From Hydrogenimonas cancrithermarum (GTDB lineage Bacteria > Campylobacterota > Campylobacteria > Campylobacterales > Hydrogenimonadaceae): a stretch of DNA of 64,000 bases. Shown one piece after another: positions 8,365 through 16,897 of this stretch. Under the pieces are notes generated by a model. The model saw nothing but the letters and a program-made list of their open reading frames with translations. It searched no databases and was not told the origin of the DNA. Each line of letters begins with the position of its first letter. Within the stretch, counting starts at the first letter, position 1. The stretch spans positions 1,068,501 through 1,132,500 of the forward strand of contig NZ_AP027370.1 of assembly GCF_030296055.1 (NCBI RefSeq), written 5' to 3'. The position numbers and the translations under genes were made by a program.

Positions 8365-9666
8365 TTACGGCCGCGGCCAGGGCCAGGGCCATCCGCCGCC
8401 GTTGCCGCCTCCGCCGTTTCCACCGCCATTTCCTCCGCCATTTCCTCCGGAACCGCCGCCGCTGCCGCTGTCGACGGTCAATACGAGCGTGCGTTTCGCG
8501 CTGCGCCCCGTCCCGTCGACAACCTGGAACGTCAGCGGATAGCTTCCGGCGGTACCGGCGTTTGGCGTACCGGAAATATTATTGTCGTTATCGCCACTGA
8601 AAGAGAGCCCTCTGGGCAAGTTTCCGGTCAGCGAAATGGAGTAGTTTCCGTCACCGCCGGTCGCCGCCAGCTGTGCCGTATAAGGTATCCCCTCCGTTGC
8701 TCTCGGCAATTCGGTATTGGCGATTTCTGGATAATCGGGTTCCACGACGACCGAATACTCTTTTCTGGCGATATTGTCGTTGCTGTCGTGCAGATAGAAC
8801 CGCGCGGTAAAGATGTTCTGCGTACTCGAACCGGTCGAACCCGACAGAATCGGTCTGGTGCACTGCCCCCAGGTAGCCGCACCGTTTTTCGTTCCGTCAC
8901 TTTGCAAACAGGAGGAACTCACTGCCAAAGTCCCATTGCACGAGACCGAAATCCCGGGAGGAAGAGAGCCCTCCCAACACCACTCGGCATCCTCTTCCGT
9001 ATCGCTGTCGCCTCCGTCGGGGTAGGGCACGCCCCCCGCAAATGAAAGCGATGCTTGATATCCGTGATTTTCATATGCTTTCGGAAGTTCGGGCGTAATG
9101 ATCTCTATCTGTCCGCTTTTACACCCCATTGCGATACGAAGTTGCTGCAGCGTCATCCATTCGGCCAAATCGTCGTAAGGCTCCAATCTCGAAACCGAAT
9201 CGCCCTGTGCCGTCTGGTTGTCGTCGACGTTCGGTTTGCCCTGTTTGTAAATTTTGACTTCGCTGCCGCTGCGTGCCGTCTGCATATTGTAGTTGCCGCC
9301 ACCGCTGACAATGACGAACGCCACATCGCTGACATTTTCGTCACCCCCGATCCTGAGCTGCGTCGTACGGTAGTAGCAGACGTCATCGTTCATCAATGCC
9401 GAATCGGCAGTGTACAAAAGCGGTTTGTCCCAGCTGTCTCTGTTCTGCTTTACCAAAGAGGAAAACTCGGCTCCATTCGGAAGATAGCCGTGCGTCTGGG
9501 CAAAACCCGTAACCGCCTCTTTCGCCGCTGCGAGAGTCTGTTTCGTCTCGGTCACTTTCGCCCGTTTGCTCAAAATCTGCATCGTTTTGAATCCACCGCC
9601 GACCAACAGGCCGATAATGATAAGGACAATCGCCAATTCGATCAGCGTAAAGGCTCTTCTTCCCAT
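8365..9666 (-). CDS. Large prepilin with Ig-like domain and Gly/Asn-rich C-terminal tail
   Basis: A 433-residue prepilin-like protein. The leader ends at Ala5, followed by FTLIE (Glu at +5) and a hydrophobic helix to about residue 25, so it should be processed at Ala5/Phe6 and enter the pilus. Residues 30-320 form a Cys-containing head. Residues about 325-405 resemble a putative-Ig (He_PIG) domain (LPRATEGIPYTAQL, then LPRGLSF). The last 30 residues are Gly/Ser/Asn repeats ending WPWPWPRP. The size and Ig fold suggest a tip or minor pilin that binds surfaces; this is inference. It occupies a slot between mshN-like and mshE where Vibrio has no gene. Confidence 0.8.
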   Translation of the reverse strand: MGRRAFTLIELAIVLIIIGLLVGGGFKTMQILSKRAKVTETKQTLAAAKEAVTGFAQTHGYLPNGAEFSSLVKQNRDSWDKPLLYTADSALMNDDVCYYRTTQLRIGGDENVSDVAFVIVSGGGNYNMQTARSGSEVKIYKQGKPNVDDNQTAQGDSVSRLEPYDDLAEWMTLQQLRIAMGCKSGQIEIITPELPKAYENHGYQASLSFAGGVPYPDGGDSDTEEDAEWCWEGSLPPGISVSCNGTLAVSSSCLQSDGTKNGAATWGQCTRPILSGSTGSSTQNIFTARFYLHDSNDNIARKEYSVVVEPDYPEIANTELPRATEGIPYTAQLAATGGDGNYSISLTGNLPRGLSFSGDNDNNISGTPNAGTAGSYPLTFQVVDGTGRSAKRTLVLTVDSGSGGGSGGNGGGNGGGNGGGGNGGGWPWPWPRP

Positions 9667-9667
9667 C

Positions 9668-10609
9668 TCACTCTCCTATCTGCTGCAATCTTCGCAGCGC
9701 ATACGCCTGCAGATCTTTTTGGGCGAACGGCATCTGCACGATACGCGCATAGATCTTTGCGGCCTCTTTTTTACGGTTCTGCATATCCAAAATTCTGGCG
9801 TAGGCATACGCGACATAGGGATCGCCGGGATTGGCCGCATATCCTGCCGAGTACCACCGAAACGCTTTCTGCATCTCTCCTTCTCTTTCGTAAAATGCAC
9901 CGAGAAGAAGCATGAGCCGGCCACTTCTGTCGAGTCTGGCGAAAGGGGTGATATGCTCGATCTCGTTCCTGCGGAAACCATGCATCGCTCCCAGTGCATA
10001 CGCATAGACCAGTGCATCGAGACCGTGCCGCTTTTTCATCAGTTCCCTGGCACTCACCCAGTTCCCCTGCAAGCCATAGAGATATAAAAGGTTCGACAAC
10101 GCCCTTCTGTTTTCCGGCTCCGCCCCGTTGACCAGAAGTTCGTAAATTCTGACGGCCTGCGGGATATCTCCCTCCTCGAACGCCCTGTCGGCTTCTGCCG
10201 CCAGCACCATCTTTTTCCCTCTGTCAAGCGAAAAAGGGACCTTCCCGTCTCCCGGCCTCTTCTCCTCTACCGGAACCGCTTCGGATTCTTTCATCTTTCT
10301 CATCGGTTTCGACTTGACGAACGCATCGTGAAAATAGTTTTTCCGAATCATGGAAAGTATCTTTTCGAAACTCTTTGGGGTGGCGGCTCTTCCATACTCT
10401 CCCACATAGTAGCCGCCGAGCTTGATGATTCTCGTATCTTCGACGAATGGTTCGGGCAGTTTTCGGACCAGCTCTTCGGCCTTCGACTCCTTTTTGACAC
10501 TGAAAAGCTGTATCGTATAGAATTTTTGGGTTTTACTTAGCGAAATCGTATGCTCTTCTGCCTGCAACAACAGAAAAAAAACCGAGAGCAGAGCGATATA
10601 TTTTCCCAT
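9668..10609 (-). CDS. MshN-like periplasmic protein with SPOR-like and TPR regions
   Basis: A 313-residue exported protein. The signal peptide ends near residue 17 (LLQAEE). Residues 28-95 look like a SPOR-type fold (FYTIQLFSVKKESKAEELVR), and the second half consists of TPR-like helices with alternating Ala/Tyr/Leu patterns (DPYVAYAYARILDMQNRK). In the Vibrio MSHA operon the equivalent slot is mshN, also a TPR protein. The start codon overlaps the stop of the secretin gene by one base (TAATG), which indicates coupled translation. Confidence 0.7.
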   Translation of the reverse strand: MGKYIALLSVFFLLLQAEEHTISLSKTQKFYTIQLFSVKKESKAEELVRKLPEPFVEDTRIIKLGGYYVGEYGRAATPKSFEKILSMIRKNYFHDAFVKSKPMRKMKESEAVPVEEKRPGDGKVPFSLDRGKKMVLAAEADRAFEEGDIPQAVRIYELLVNGAEPENRRALSNLLYLYGLQGNWVSARELMKKRHGLDALVYAYALGAMHGFRRNEIEHITPFARLDRSGRLMLLLGAFYEREGEMQKAFRWYSAGYAANPGDPYVAYAYARILDMQNRKKEAAKIYARIVQMPFAQKDLQAYALRRLQQIGE

Positions 10610-12129
10610 TATCTAACCACGTTTATTTTCAGGAGTATGACCATTTCGCGCTTTTCGAGACTCTTCTGCTCGTTTCTGAAAAGGGCTCCGACTCCGGGGA
10701 TTTCATCGAGAAAAGGGACACCCTCGACGATATTTTTCTCGGTCGTGTTGATAAGCCCCCCGATGACGACGATTTCGTTGTCGTTCGAGAAAACCGTCGT
10801 GCCCGCCTCTTTCATATTGATAATCGGAGCCGTCGCCACCGTATTGCCCGCTTCATCCTTGTACTCGACGATATCCTCTATCGAAGAGTTGATCGGAACG
10901 ATATTGAGCATGATACGGCCGTCGGTCATGATGACAGGCGTCACTCCGATTGCGATACCGTCGAGAACATCACGTCTGTTATAGGTGATCTGGGGAACCG
11001 CGACCGTGTTGGACCCTCCACTCGAAACGGCGGTATACTCGACCTCCTTCTCCCAAAAAGGCACCAGTTTTCCGGAAGAAAGAAGTGCCGATTGACCGTT
11101 GAGTACCTTGATTCTGGGGTTCGAGAGGGTTTCGACATCGCCGGCGTTGTGAAGGACTGAGAGAATCACGTTCCAGTTGTCGCTGGTATACTGGATCGCT
11201 CCGGCGACGGCCCCCTGAAGGCCGAGTGATTGGGAAAAGGTCAGTTTCCCGTTGTTCGCGAGATTGTCAAAGACCCTTTGCCATTCGACACCATACTGAT
11301 GATTATGGTTCAGAACCACTTCGAGGATCTTCGCTTCGATGAGAATCTGTTTACCTGTTCGGTCCATGACCGATTTGACGAGCGACTCGACCTCCTCCAC
11401 CCTCTTTTTGGTGTCATGTACCGTCAACACCCCGCTATAACGGTTCAGCGTGTAACGCCCCTCTTCGCTCAATGTCTTTTGTACATTCTCCTCGAGTTGC
11501 GCGTAAAAATCGTTGGCCTCTTCCGGATTGCTGTACTTCAACGTACGCTTGCCGGAAACTGCGGTTTGTCCGGAGCCCCCTCCAGAACCGCCCGAAGAGG
11601 ATGAAGAAGAGCCTGTCTGTGCGGAGCCGAGAATGTCCCCTCCGAGTTCCGTCACGGAAGAGGTCTGCATATGGACATACGGAACGATAAAGGTTTTCGT
11701 CACCATCCTTTTGACATGAAGGATCGACCCCTTAAGCTCGTAGTAGCAGCCGGAGATATCCATCACCACACCGAGCGCCTCTTTCAAAGAAGCGTTTCTT
11801 AGTGTCAGCGTCACCGGCATTCCGGCGGGAACGTCCTTGTCGATGACGAGATTCAATCCCACACTTTTGCTGATGGCATAAAGAAGTTTGGAGAGTGCCA
11901 CGCCTTCACCCGTGAACGAAACAGTCCGATCGGCCAGTGGGTCCAGAGGCTGGTACACGGGTGGCAGAACGAGCGGTGGCGGCGGAGACGAAACGGGTCT
12001 TTCGTTCGCCGCCGCGATCTCCTTTTTTACGGCCTGCGTCCCGTAATCCGGTGTCGTAATCTTTCGCTGCTGCTGACTACATCCTGCAAAAAGAAGAAAT
12101 ATTAATACTATTTGAACAATTCCAACCAT
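10609..12129 (-). CDS. mshL: Outer-membrane secretin, MshL/PilQ family lipoprotein
   Basis: Outer-membrane channel through which the pilus exits. Length 506. The lipobox LFAGC puts the lipidated cysteine at residue 17. An STN domain (about 70-140, with YAISKSVGLNLVIDKD) is followed by a Ser/Gly-rich spacer near 180-200, an N-domain and the secretin core (VVIGGLI, then DEIPGVGALFRNEQKSLEKR) to the end. It overlaps the mshK-like gene by 22 bp and the mshN-like gene by 1 bp. Confidence 0.93.
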   Translation of the reverse strand: MVGIVQIVLIFLLFAGCSQQQRKITTPDYGTQAVKKEIAAANERPVSSPPPPLVLPPVYQPLDPLADRTVSFTGEGVALSKLLYAISKSVGLNLVIDKDVPAGMPVTLTLRNASLKEALGVVMDISGCYYELKGSILHVKRMVTKTFIVPYVHMQTSSVTELGGDILGSAQTGSSSSSSGGSGGGSGQTAVSGKRTLKYSNPEEANDFYAQLEENVQKTLSEEGRYTLNRYSGVLTVHDTKKRVEEVESLVKSVMDRTGKQILIEAKILEVVLNHNHQYGVEWQRVFDNLANNGKLTFSQSLGLQGAVAGAIQYTSDNWNVILSVLHNAGDVETLSNPRIKVLNGQSALLSSGKLVPFWEKEVEYTAVSSGGSNTVAVPQITYNRRDVLDGIAIGVTPVIMTDGRIMLNIVPINSSIEDIVEYKDEAGNTVATAPIINMKEAGTTVFSNDNEIVVIGGLINTTEKNIVEGVPFLDEIPGVGALFRNEQKSLEKREMVILLKINVVR

Positions 12130-12578
12130 TTGACAACATTCCCTTTTTTTAGTTTGACACTATCGTTCGTAATTTTCGCAATCGTGTAACCATCGACCTT
12201 TTCGCCGATTTTATAAATGCGATCATCGATGATCACATATCCACTCCCGGGAATAACCATCTGCAACGTAAGCGTACGATTTTTCGCCGAGGGCCGGTGC
12301 CTCGACGCTTTCGGCCGATAGAGATAGCGTTCGACCAACCATTTCGATTTTCCGGGTCGCGATTTCACCTTTTTGTAGATTTCATCGAACGCCTTTCTCT
12401 TTTTGGCGATTTCCGTATAGACCTTGATCTTCTGCTCGAAATCCACGTTTCTGTAAAGCTGGTACTTCGGCAAGAATGCATCGAAAGAACCGACGAAATA
12501 TTCACTCACCGTCCCTATCGCCAAGGCCAGTACCAGGGGAGAGGCCAGCAGCGTCCACTCCTTAGTGCGCAGATACAT
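12108..12578 (-). CDS. MshK-like membrane-anchored pilus assembly protein
   Basis: A 156-residue protein with one N-terminal membrane helix (about residues 9-27) and a C-terminal PilP/MshK-like segment (GSGYVIIDDRIYKIGEKVDGYTIA cut short: the key part is IIDDRIYKIGEKVDGY) that would contact the secretin. An upstream in-frame ATG exists, but starting at MYLRTKEW gives only a 17-bp overlap with the previous gene and leaves the membrane helix at the N-terminus. Assignment depends on position between mshJ-like and mshL as much as on sequence. Confidence 0.65.
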   Translation of the reverse strand: MYLRTKEWTLLASPLVLALAIGTVSEYFVGSFDAFLPKYQLYRNVDFEQKIKVYTEIAKKRKAFDEIYKKVKSRPGKSKWLVERYLYRPKASRHRPSAKNRTLTLQMVIPGSGYVIIDDRIYKIGEKVDGYTIAKITNDSVKLKKGNVVKWLELFK

Positions 12579-13053
12579 TCCCGTCCCTTTCCGCGAAGAG
12601 TCGGTAAAGGCGCAACTCTCCTTCGACCATCCCCTCGCCCACATCGAACGCAAAGAAACCTATCATACCGTTTTCGAATGTATGGTTCAAGAGACGGTAT
12701 AACCTTTTTTTATCTCGACGAGGTACTCCGAACCGATAGTCCATCTGGGCATTCTCTCCGTCGAAATAGATGAATCTCTCCAGTTCGAGGCCGAAAGGTG
12801 CTCTATAGGTATCGAAATATCGCAACATCTGCAGATCGTACGCTCCTGTAGATTTGATCTTTTCCACATAAGGAAAGACCTCACGTTCGAGAAAGTCGTT
12901 GATACGCTGTGTCTCTTTGATCTCTTGTATATCCCTCAAATGTTGACGATTGATCTTTTCCAGTTCGAGACGTTTGCCATCGAGCCATGTCGAAAGTGGG
13001 AGGAAAAAAGCCCCCATCGAAAAAAGCAGAAGCGCCACCCAGAACCGTCTCAT
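12562..13053 (-). CDS. MshJ/PilO-like bitopic membrane protein
   Basis: A 163-residue protein with a membrane helix at residues 4-23, a charged coiled-coil stretch (25-60) and a small C-terminal alpha/beta domain. This is the layout of PilO/GspM/MshJ, which form the inner-membrane alignment complex. It overlaps both neighbours (4 bp and 17 bp). Sequence similarity is too low to be sure by eye, so the call rests mainly on order and architecture. Confidence 0.65.
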   Translation of the reverse strand: MRRFWVALLLFSMGAFFLPLSTWLDGKRLELEKINRQHLRDIQEIKETQRINDFLEREVFPYVEKIKSTGAYDLQMLRYFDTYRAPFGLELERFIYFDGENAQMDYRFGVPRRDKKRLYRLLNHTFENGMIGFFAFDVGEGMVEGELRLYRLFAERDGNVSAH

Positions 13054-14459
13054 CGATGCCTCCTTCTTCTGCCAACGCCGGAGACGCTCTTACGCTCCTT
13101 CTCGCCCAAATCGACTCTCATCGAAAAACGCCCCATCTTGTAATCGGTCGTGGAGATGAAACGCAACTTTTCATTCTCCTTTTTCAGTCGCTCCGCTATC
13201 CGTTCGAACGACTTTTCGAAAAGATAGAGATCGGAGAGATTCTTGAAATCCTTTTCGAAAAGGAAAGTAGCATAGGCACCCGCCGTTCCATTCCGCTTCC
13301 AGCTGCTCTTTTTTGGCGGAAGCAGTGCGATCAGTCTGTGCAAAGCGAAGTAGTCGTCGACCGGATGGTGTTTCATTACTTCCATATAGGTACCGATATA
13401 ATCCCTGCTGTGAAGAAGTTTCGGCAGCGGATAGGTCTTGGCCTGCCGAACCGTTCTTTGCAGTCTGTTTTGAATCGTCTCATACGCTTCGACGGAACTT
13501 CGAAAATCGAGGGCCGAGAGAGCGAGATTGAATGAAGCATAAAGGAAAAAAAGGGCGGCACCAAGTGCCACGATACCGAGACCGGCATAGAGCTCTCCGG
13601 CCCGCAGAATTTTAGGTGGAAGAAAGTTTTTCTCTTTTGTCAGGCCCTGAACGCCGAAAAGGAAAATAGGTTCGTATCGCTCCTCCTCTTCGGAAAACCC
13701 TGCCGATGCAGGCATCAGGACAGCCGAAACCGGCAACCCCGAAAGCATAAAGACTCTTTGCGCGGCCTCTTCCCTCTCCGCCACCCCGCCGGCGAGTATC
13801 AGATGGGAATACTCCCGTTCCCGCTGATACTGCTGAATATAGAGGATCGTCTTTTCGACTTCGGAAAGTGCCCTATCCCTCTCTTCGCGTATGGGTATCA
13901 CTCGTTGAAAAGTGATTTCACCCTCGGCGAGGGCAAGCACGATCACTTTGTTCTCATCGGTATAGACGGCCAGAACGTTCCCCTCAACGGCACGCTGGAC
14001 GAAATTTGCGAAGGCATACTCTTCGAACGTCACAAAAGAGACGGCATAGAGTTTTTTCAAAGATTTCGTAATTTCATAAAAACGGGAGTCGTTGATGAGA
14101 AACACTCGGTAAACCGACTCTTTCGTCTCCGTATCGGTGGAGAGATGCGTAAACGTGAAAACATCGCTCGCGATCTCGGCGTGCTCTTCATCCAGCCTCT
14201 GGCGGATCAGTTGGCGAATCATCGCATCCGAAGTGACGAGCGAAGAGAGCGTCACGTCGATCTCGAGCTTCGATTCCGATGGAAGGACCAATCCGATGCT
14301 CTTCTGGGTATTCAGATATTGCACCGCGTCTTGTATCGAAGCGAAACGTTTCGTTTCGATACACGTTCCGTCCGCCTTGAACTTCCCTGCATAAAAAGTC
14401 CCCTCTTTCATATGCAGGACGGTCAGGGCCCTGACGCTTCGGTGCGACAATGTCATCAT
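13050..14459 (-). CDS. MshI-like protein (actin-like domain plus PilN-like membrane helix)
   Basis: A 469-residue protein. Residues 1-280 form an actin-like/PilM-type cytoplasmic domain, a membrane helix lies near 286-310 (LGIVALGAALFFLYASFNLA), and a PilN-like periplasmic coiled coil and small domain follow. MshI is a natural PilM-PilN fusion, which fits. The start at MMTLSHRS lies 24 bp after the rsmE stop. A longer ORF reaching 14600 would run deep into rsmE and is unlikely. First gene of the pilus block. Confidence 0.7.
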   Translation of the reverse strand: MMTLSHRSVRALTVLHMKEGTFYAGKFKADGTCIETKRFASIQDAVQYLNTQKSIGLVLPSESKLEIDVTLSSLVTSDAMIRQLIRQRLDEEHAEIASDVFTFTHLSTDTETKESVYRVFLINDSRFYEITKSLKKLYAVSFVTFEEYAFANFVQRAVEGNVLAVYTDENKVIVLALAEGEITFQRVIPIREERDRALSEVEKTILYIQQYQREREYSHLILAGGVAEREEAAQRVFMLSGLPVSAVLMPASAGFSEEEERYEPIFLFGVQGLTKEKNFLPPKILRAGELYAGLGIVALGAALFFLYASFNLALSALDFRSSVEAYETIQNRLQRTVRQAKTYPLPKLLHSRDYIGTYMEVMKHHPVDDYFALHRLIALLPPKKSSWKRNGTAGAYATFLFEKDFKNLSDLYLFEKSFERIAERLKKENEKLRFISTTDYKMGRFSMRVDLGEKERKSVSGVGRRRRHR

Positions 14460-14482
14460 TCCCAATCCGTCACTCCTCTCTT

Positions 14483-15154
14483 CTATCGCATCAACGTTAG
14501 AGATGCGACCGCTATCGCGGCACTTTCGCTTCTTAGAACCAGCGGTGTTTCCATGCCATAAATCGGCCGATTTTCGAAAAGTTTTCGCTCCTCTTCGCAA
14601 AATCCCCCTTCCGCTCCGATGAGAATCGATTCGAACGGCGTTTCACACTGCAAAGACGCACCTCCGAAATCGAGTATCGCACTCTTTGGATAGGCTTCAA
14701 GATAGGAAGCGGCCGAATCGAACGTCTCGAGCGACATCATCTCGCTACGGCCACACTGCTGAGAGGAGTTGACGAGAATGCGGTGAAGGCGTTCGAAGTC
14801 CGGCTTGAAGTTTTTCTGACTTCGGTCACAGTAGACGAAAGAGATCTTCGTAACACCCATTTCGTTGAGCATCGGAAGACTCTTTTCGACCGTTTTCGGA
14901 TCGACGACGCACCATCCGATATGCAGCCGTCGGCGAGGCATGACGATGCGCGCCTCCTTTTCCTCCAAAACGAGCTCCGCCTCTTTTTTCGTCACCCTGT
15001 CGATACGATAGAAATAGAGATATTCATTCGTCAGATTGCGTAAGGCGATACGTTCGCCCTCATTATGGCGGCGTACTTTGAAGATGTAGCGGTAGGCTTC
15101 GCCTTCGATCGTGATATCGGGCAAACCGGCATCGGGATGGTAAAGAAACTGCAT
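14483..15154 (-). CDS. rsmE: 16S rRNA (uracil1498-N3)-methyltransferase
   Basis: SPOUT-family enzyme making m3U1498 in 16S rRNA. Length 223 from the start MQFLYHPDAG, slightly shorter than the 240 usual. Recognisable segments are YIFKVRRHNEGE (substrate-binding N-domain), LGWCVVDPKTVEKSL-like core, CDRSQKNFKPDFERL, the SAM-knot motif LIGAEGGFCEEE and LRSESAAI at the end. A 36-codon extension upstream overlaps the previous gene and is not supported. It is followed closely by mshI, so the pilus genes may share its transcript. Confidence 0.9.
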   Translation of the reverse strand: MQFLYHPDAGLPDITIEGEAYRYIFKVRRHNEGERIALRNLTNEYLYFYRIDRVTKKEAELVLEEKEARIVMPRRRLHIGWCVVDPKTVEKSLPMLNEMGVTKISFVYCDRSQKNFKPDFERLHRILVNSSQQCGRSEMMSLETFDSAASYLEAYPKSAILDFGGASLQCETPFESILIGAEGGFCEEERKLFENRPIYGMETPLVLRSESAAIAVASLTLMR

Positions 15155-15165
15155 CGGCTTTCTCC

Positions 15166-15576
15166 TTACGGCAGCTGTGGCACGAAGCCCCCGATCATCA
15201 GGATCCAGAGGAGCTGGAAGATGTAGTAGCGTAGAACTTTTTTTCTTGCATCCGAAAAACATTCGTTACCGGGACGCGACCGTTTTATCAGATAGTGCCG
15301 GCGTATCTCGAGCGACGAAAGGGCGACAGCCGCGACGATCATCAAAATAATCTTGACCGAAAAACCGATGTGCAGATAGGCCATCACGGCAGCCCCGGTA
15401 AAGAGAATCATACTCATCAGCGTTGTCCATGCCGTCGCCTGGATACGCAGATACTTTTTCAGTTTGCGGTCGTCTTTTTGCATCAGAATCACCACGATAT
15501 TGAGAGCGATCAGAAAAGCTAGCGCAACCACTGGCCAAATGTGCAGCTGAATCATCATATTTTCCATAGTTTCCAT
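15166..15576 (-). CDS. Small integral membrane protein of unknown function
   Basis: A 136-residue protein with four predicted membrane helices (about 10-31, 47-68, 70-88, 114-132) separated by basic loops. I do not recognise a family. It ends 11 bp before rsmE and begins the leftward transcript, divergent from moeA. Several in-frame ATGs at the 5' end leave the exact start uncertain by a few residues. No catalytic or metal-binding motif is visible. Confidence 0.65.
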   Translation of the reverse strand: METMENMMIQLHIWPVVALAFLIALNIVVILMQKDDRKLKKYLRIQATAWTTLMSMILFTGAAVMAYLHIGFSVKIILMIVAAVALSSLEIRRHYLIKRSRPGNECFSDARKKVLRYYIFQLLWILMIGGFVPQLP

Positions 15577-15590
15577 AAGTTCGATTGTAC

Positions 15591-15596
15591 TATAAT
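15591..15596 (+). promoter_or_regulatory. -10 box upstream of moeA
   Basis: A perfect TATAAT on the plus strand. Transcription would start near 15603, giving a leader of about 75 nt that begins with the inverted repeat at 15608-15642. No good -35 box is visible. Confidence 0.5.
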
Positions 15597-15607
15597 CACT
15601 TTAAAAA

Positions 15608-15642
15608 AAGACCTTGACTCTCCGGATGATATATAAGGTCTT
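15608..15642 (+). promoter_or_regulatory. Inverted repeat at the 5' end of the moeA leader
   Basis: Perfect 8-bp arms, AAGACCTT and AAGGTCTT, separated by 19 bp. The element lies between the -10 box and the moeA start, so it could be a repressor operator or an RNA hairpin. It does not show the longer conserved layout of the Moco RNA motif. Confidence 0.35.
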
Positions 15643-15679
15643 CTTAAACACTGCCGTTACGCGGTTAAAAAGGATTGGT

Positions 15680-16897
15680 ATGGTTTCGATCACGGAAGCA
15701 CTGGAGCGCATTCATGCAAATGTCAAAGCGGCGGGAACCGAAATCCTGCCTATCGAATCGGCAGTCGGATACGTCAGCGCCGAACACCTCCATGCACGAT
15801 TCGATTTGCCGCGGTTCGACAACTCCGCGATGGACGGGTATGCGGTCACGATGGCGGATGCCGGGGGAATCATCGCTTCGCAACCGACCATTTTCGCCGG
15901 TGATGAGAGTGACGTAAAAGTACGTCCCGGATACGGAGTGAAGATCATGACGGGCGCCGTGATGCCCAAAGGCGCGGATGCCGTCATTCCGGTCGAGAAC
16001 ACGATTGAAACTGCCGAGGGCATCTCTCTTCCGGATACGATAAAACGGGGGGCACATATTCGCAAAAAGGGTGAAGACATCACGAAAGGCGAACGCATTC
16101 TCTCGGCAGGCGAAACGATTACCGCATACGCCCTCACCCAGCTTGCCAGTCAGGGTATCACCCATGTGAGGGTCTTCCAAAAACCGCGCGTTACCGTTTT
16201 CGCCACCGGCCATGAACTGCGAATGCACTACGAACCGATCGAAGCGCACCAGATCTACAACTCCAACGCCCCGATGTTCATCGCCAGATCTCTGGAGCTC
16301 GGATGCGATGCCAGATTTACGGGAGCGACTGCCGATACGATGGAGTCGATCAAAGCCCATATCGCTGCGGCACTCGATGCCGATCTCATCATCACCAGCG
16401 GCGGCGTCAGCGTAGGGGATGCCGACTTTACCAAAGAAGCGTTCGCCGAACTGGGCATGGAGACACTTTTCAGCAAGGTGGACATCAAACCGGGAAAACC
16501 GACCAGTGTCGGACGCATCGGAAAGACGTGGGTCGTCAACCTTCCAGGGAACCCCTCTGCCGCAGCCGTCAACTTCGAGATCTTCGCCCGCTCCATCATC
16601 AACCGGCTTCACGGCATGCAGGCACCCTATATCGCACCGATCGTTACCCTATGCGCTGAGAGCAAAAAGATCAAACCGGGAAAGTACAGCGTGCTGATGG
16701 GCAGATTTGACGGAGAGGGATTCGAGATTCTGGAGAAACAAGGACCGGGCATGGTCAGTCCCCTCAAAGAGGCGGACGGTCTGATCATCGTCACACCAAA
16801 GGTAGAGTGCCTCGAGAAAGGGCAGCGGGTCCGGATGATTCCGCTGCGATGCAATCAGACGGCCGAAAGCGCCGTGGAACTCTTTACTTCAGTTTAG
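15680..16897 (+). CDS. moeA: Molybdopterin molybdenumtransferase MoeA (first of two paralogues)
   Basis: Inserts molybdate into adenylylated molybdopterin, the last step of cofactor synthesis. Length 405 from the start MVSITEALER, which has a nearby ribosome-binding site; a 22-codon upstream extension is less likely. Typical MoeA motifs are SAMDGYAV near residue 50, MTGAVMPKGADAVIPVE near 95 and SGGVSVGDADF near 245, with the PGNP loop (LPGNPSAAAV) near 290. Its 3' end overlaps the convergent cytochrome gene by 14 bp. The second copy is at 60060. Confidence 0.92.
   Translation: MVSITEALERIHANVKAAGTEILPIESAVGYVSAEHLHARFDLPRFDNSAMDGYAVTMADAGGIIASQPTIFAGDESDVKVRPGYGVKIMTGAVMPKGADAVIPVENTIETAEGISLPDTIKRGAHIRKKGEDITKGERILSAGETITAYALTQLASQGITHVRVFQKPRVTVFATGHELRMHYEPIEAHQIYNSNAPMFIARSLELGCDARFTGATADTMESIKAHIAAALDADLIITSGGVSVGDADFTKEAFAELGMETLFSKVDIKPGKPTSVGRIGKTWVVNLPGNPSAAAVNFEIFARSIINRLHGMQAPYIAPIVTLCAESKKIKPGKYSVLMGRFDGEGFEILEKQGPGMVSPLKEADGLIIVTPKVECLEKGQRVRMIPLRCNQTAESAVELFTSV

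Noticed and set aside
4775-14459. Classical type II secretion system
   Set aside because: gspC, gspL, gspM and several minor pseudopilins are missing, while gene order follows the MSHA operon.
15680-16897. Moco riboswitch upstream of moeA
   Set aside because: The leader is too short and shows only one simple inverted repeat, not the conserved multi-stem Moco RNA layout.
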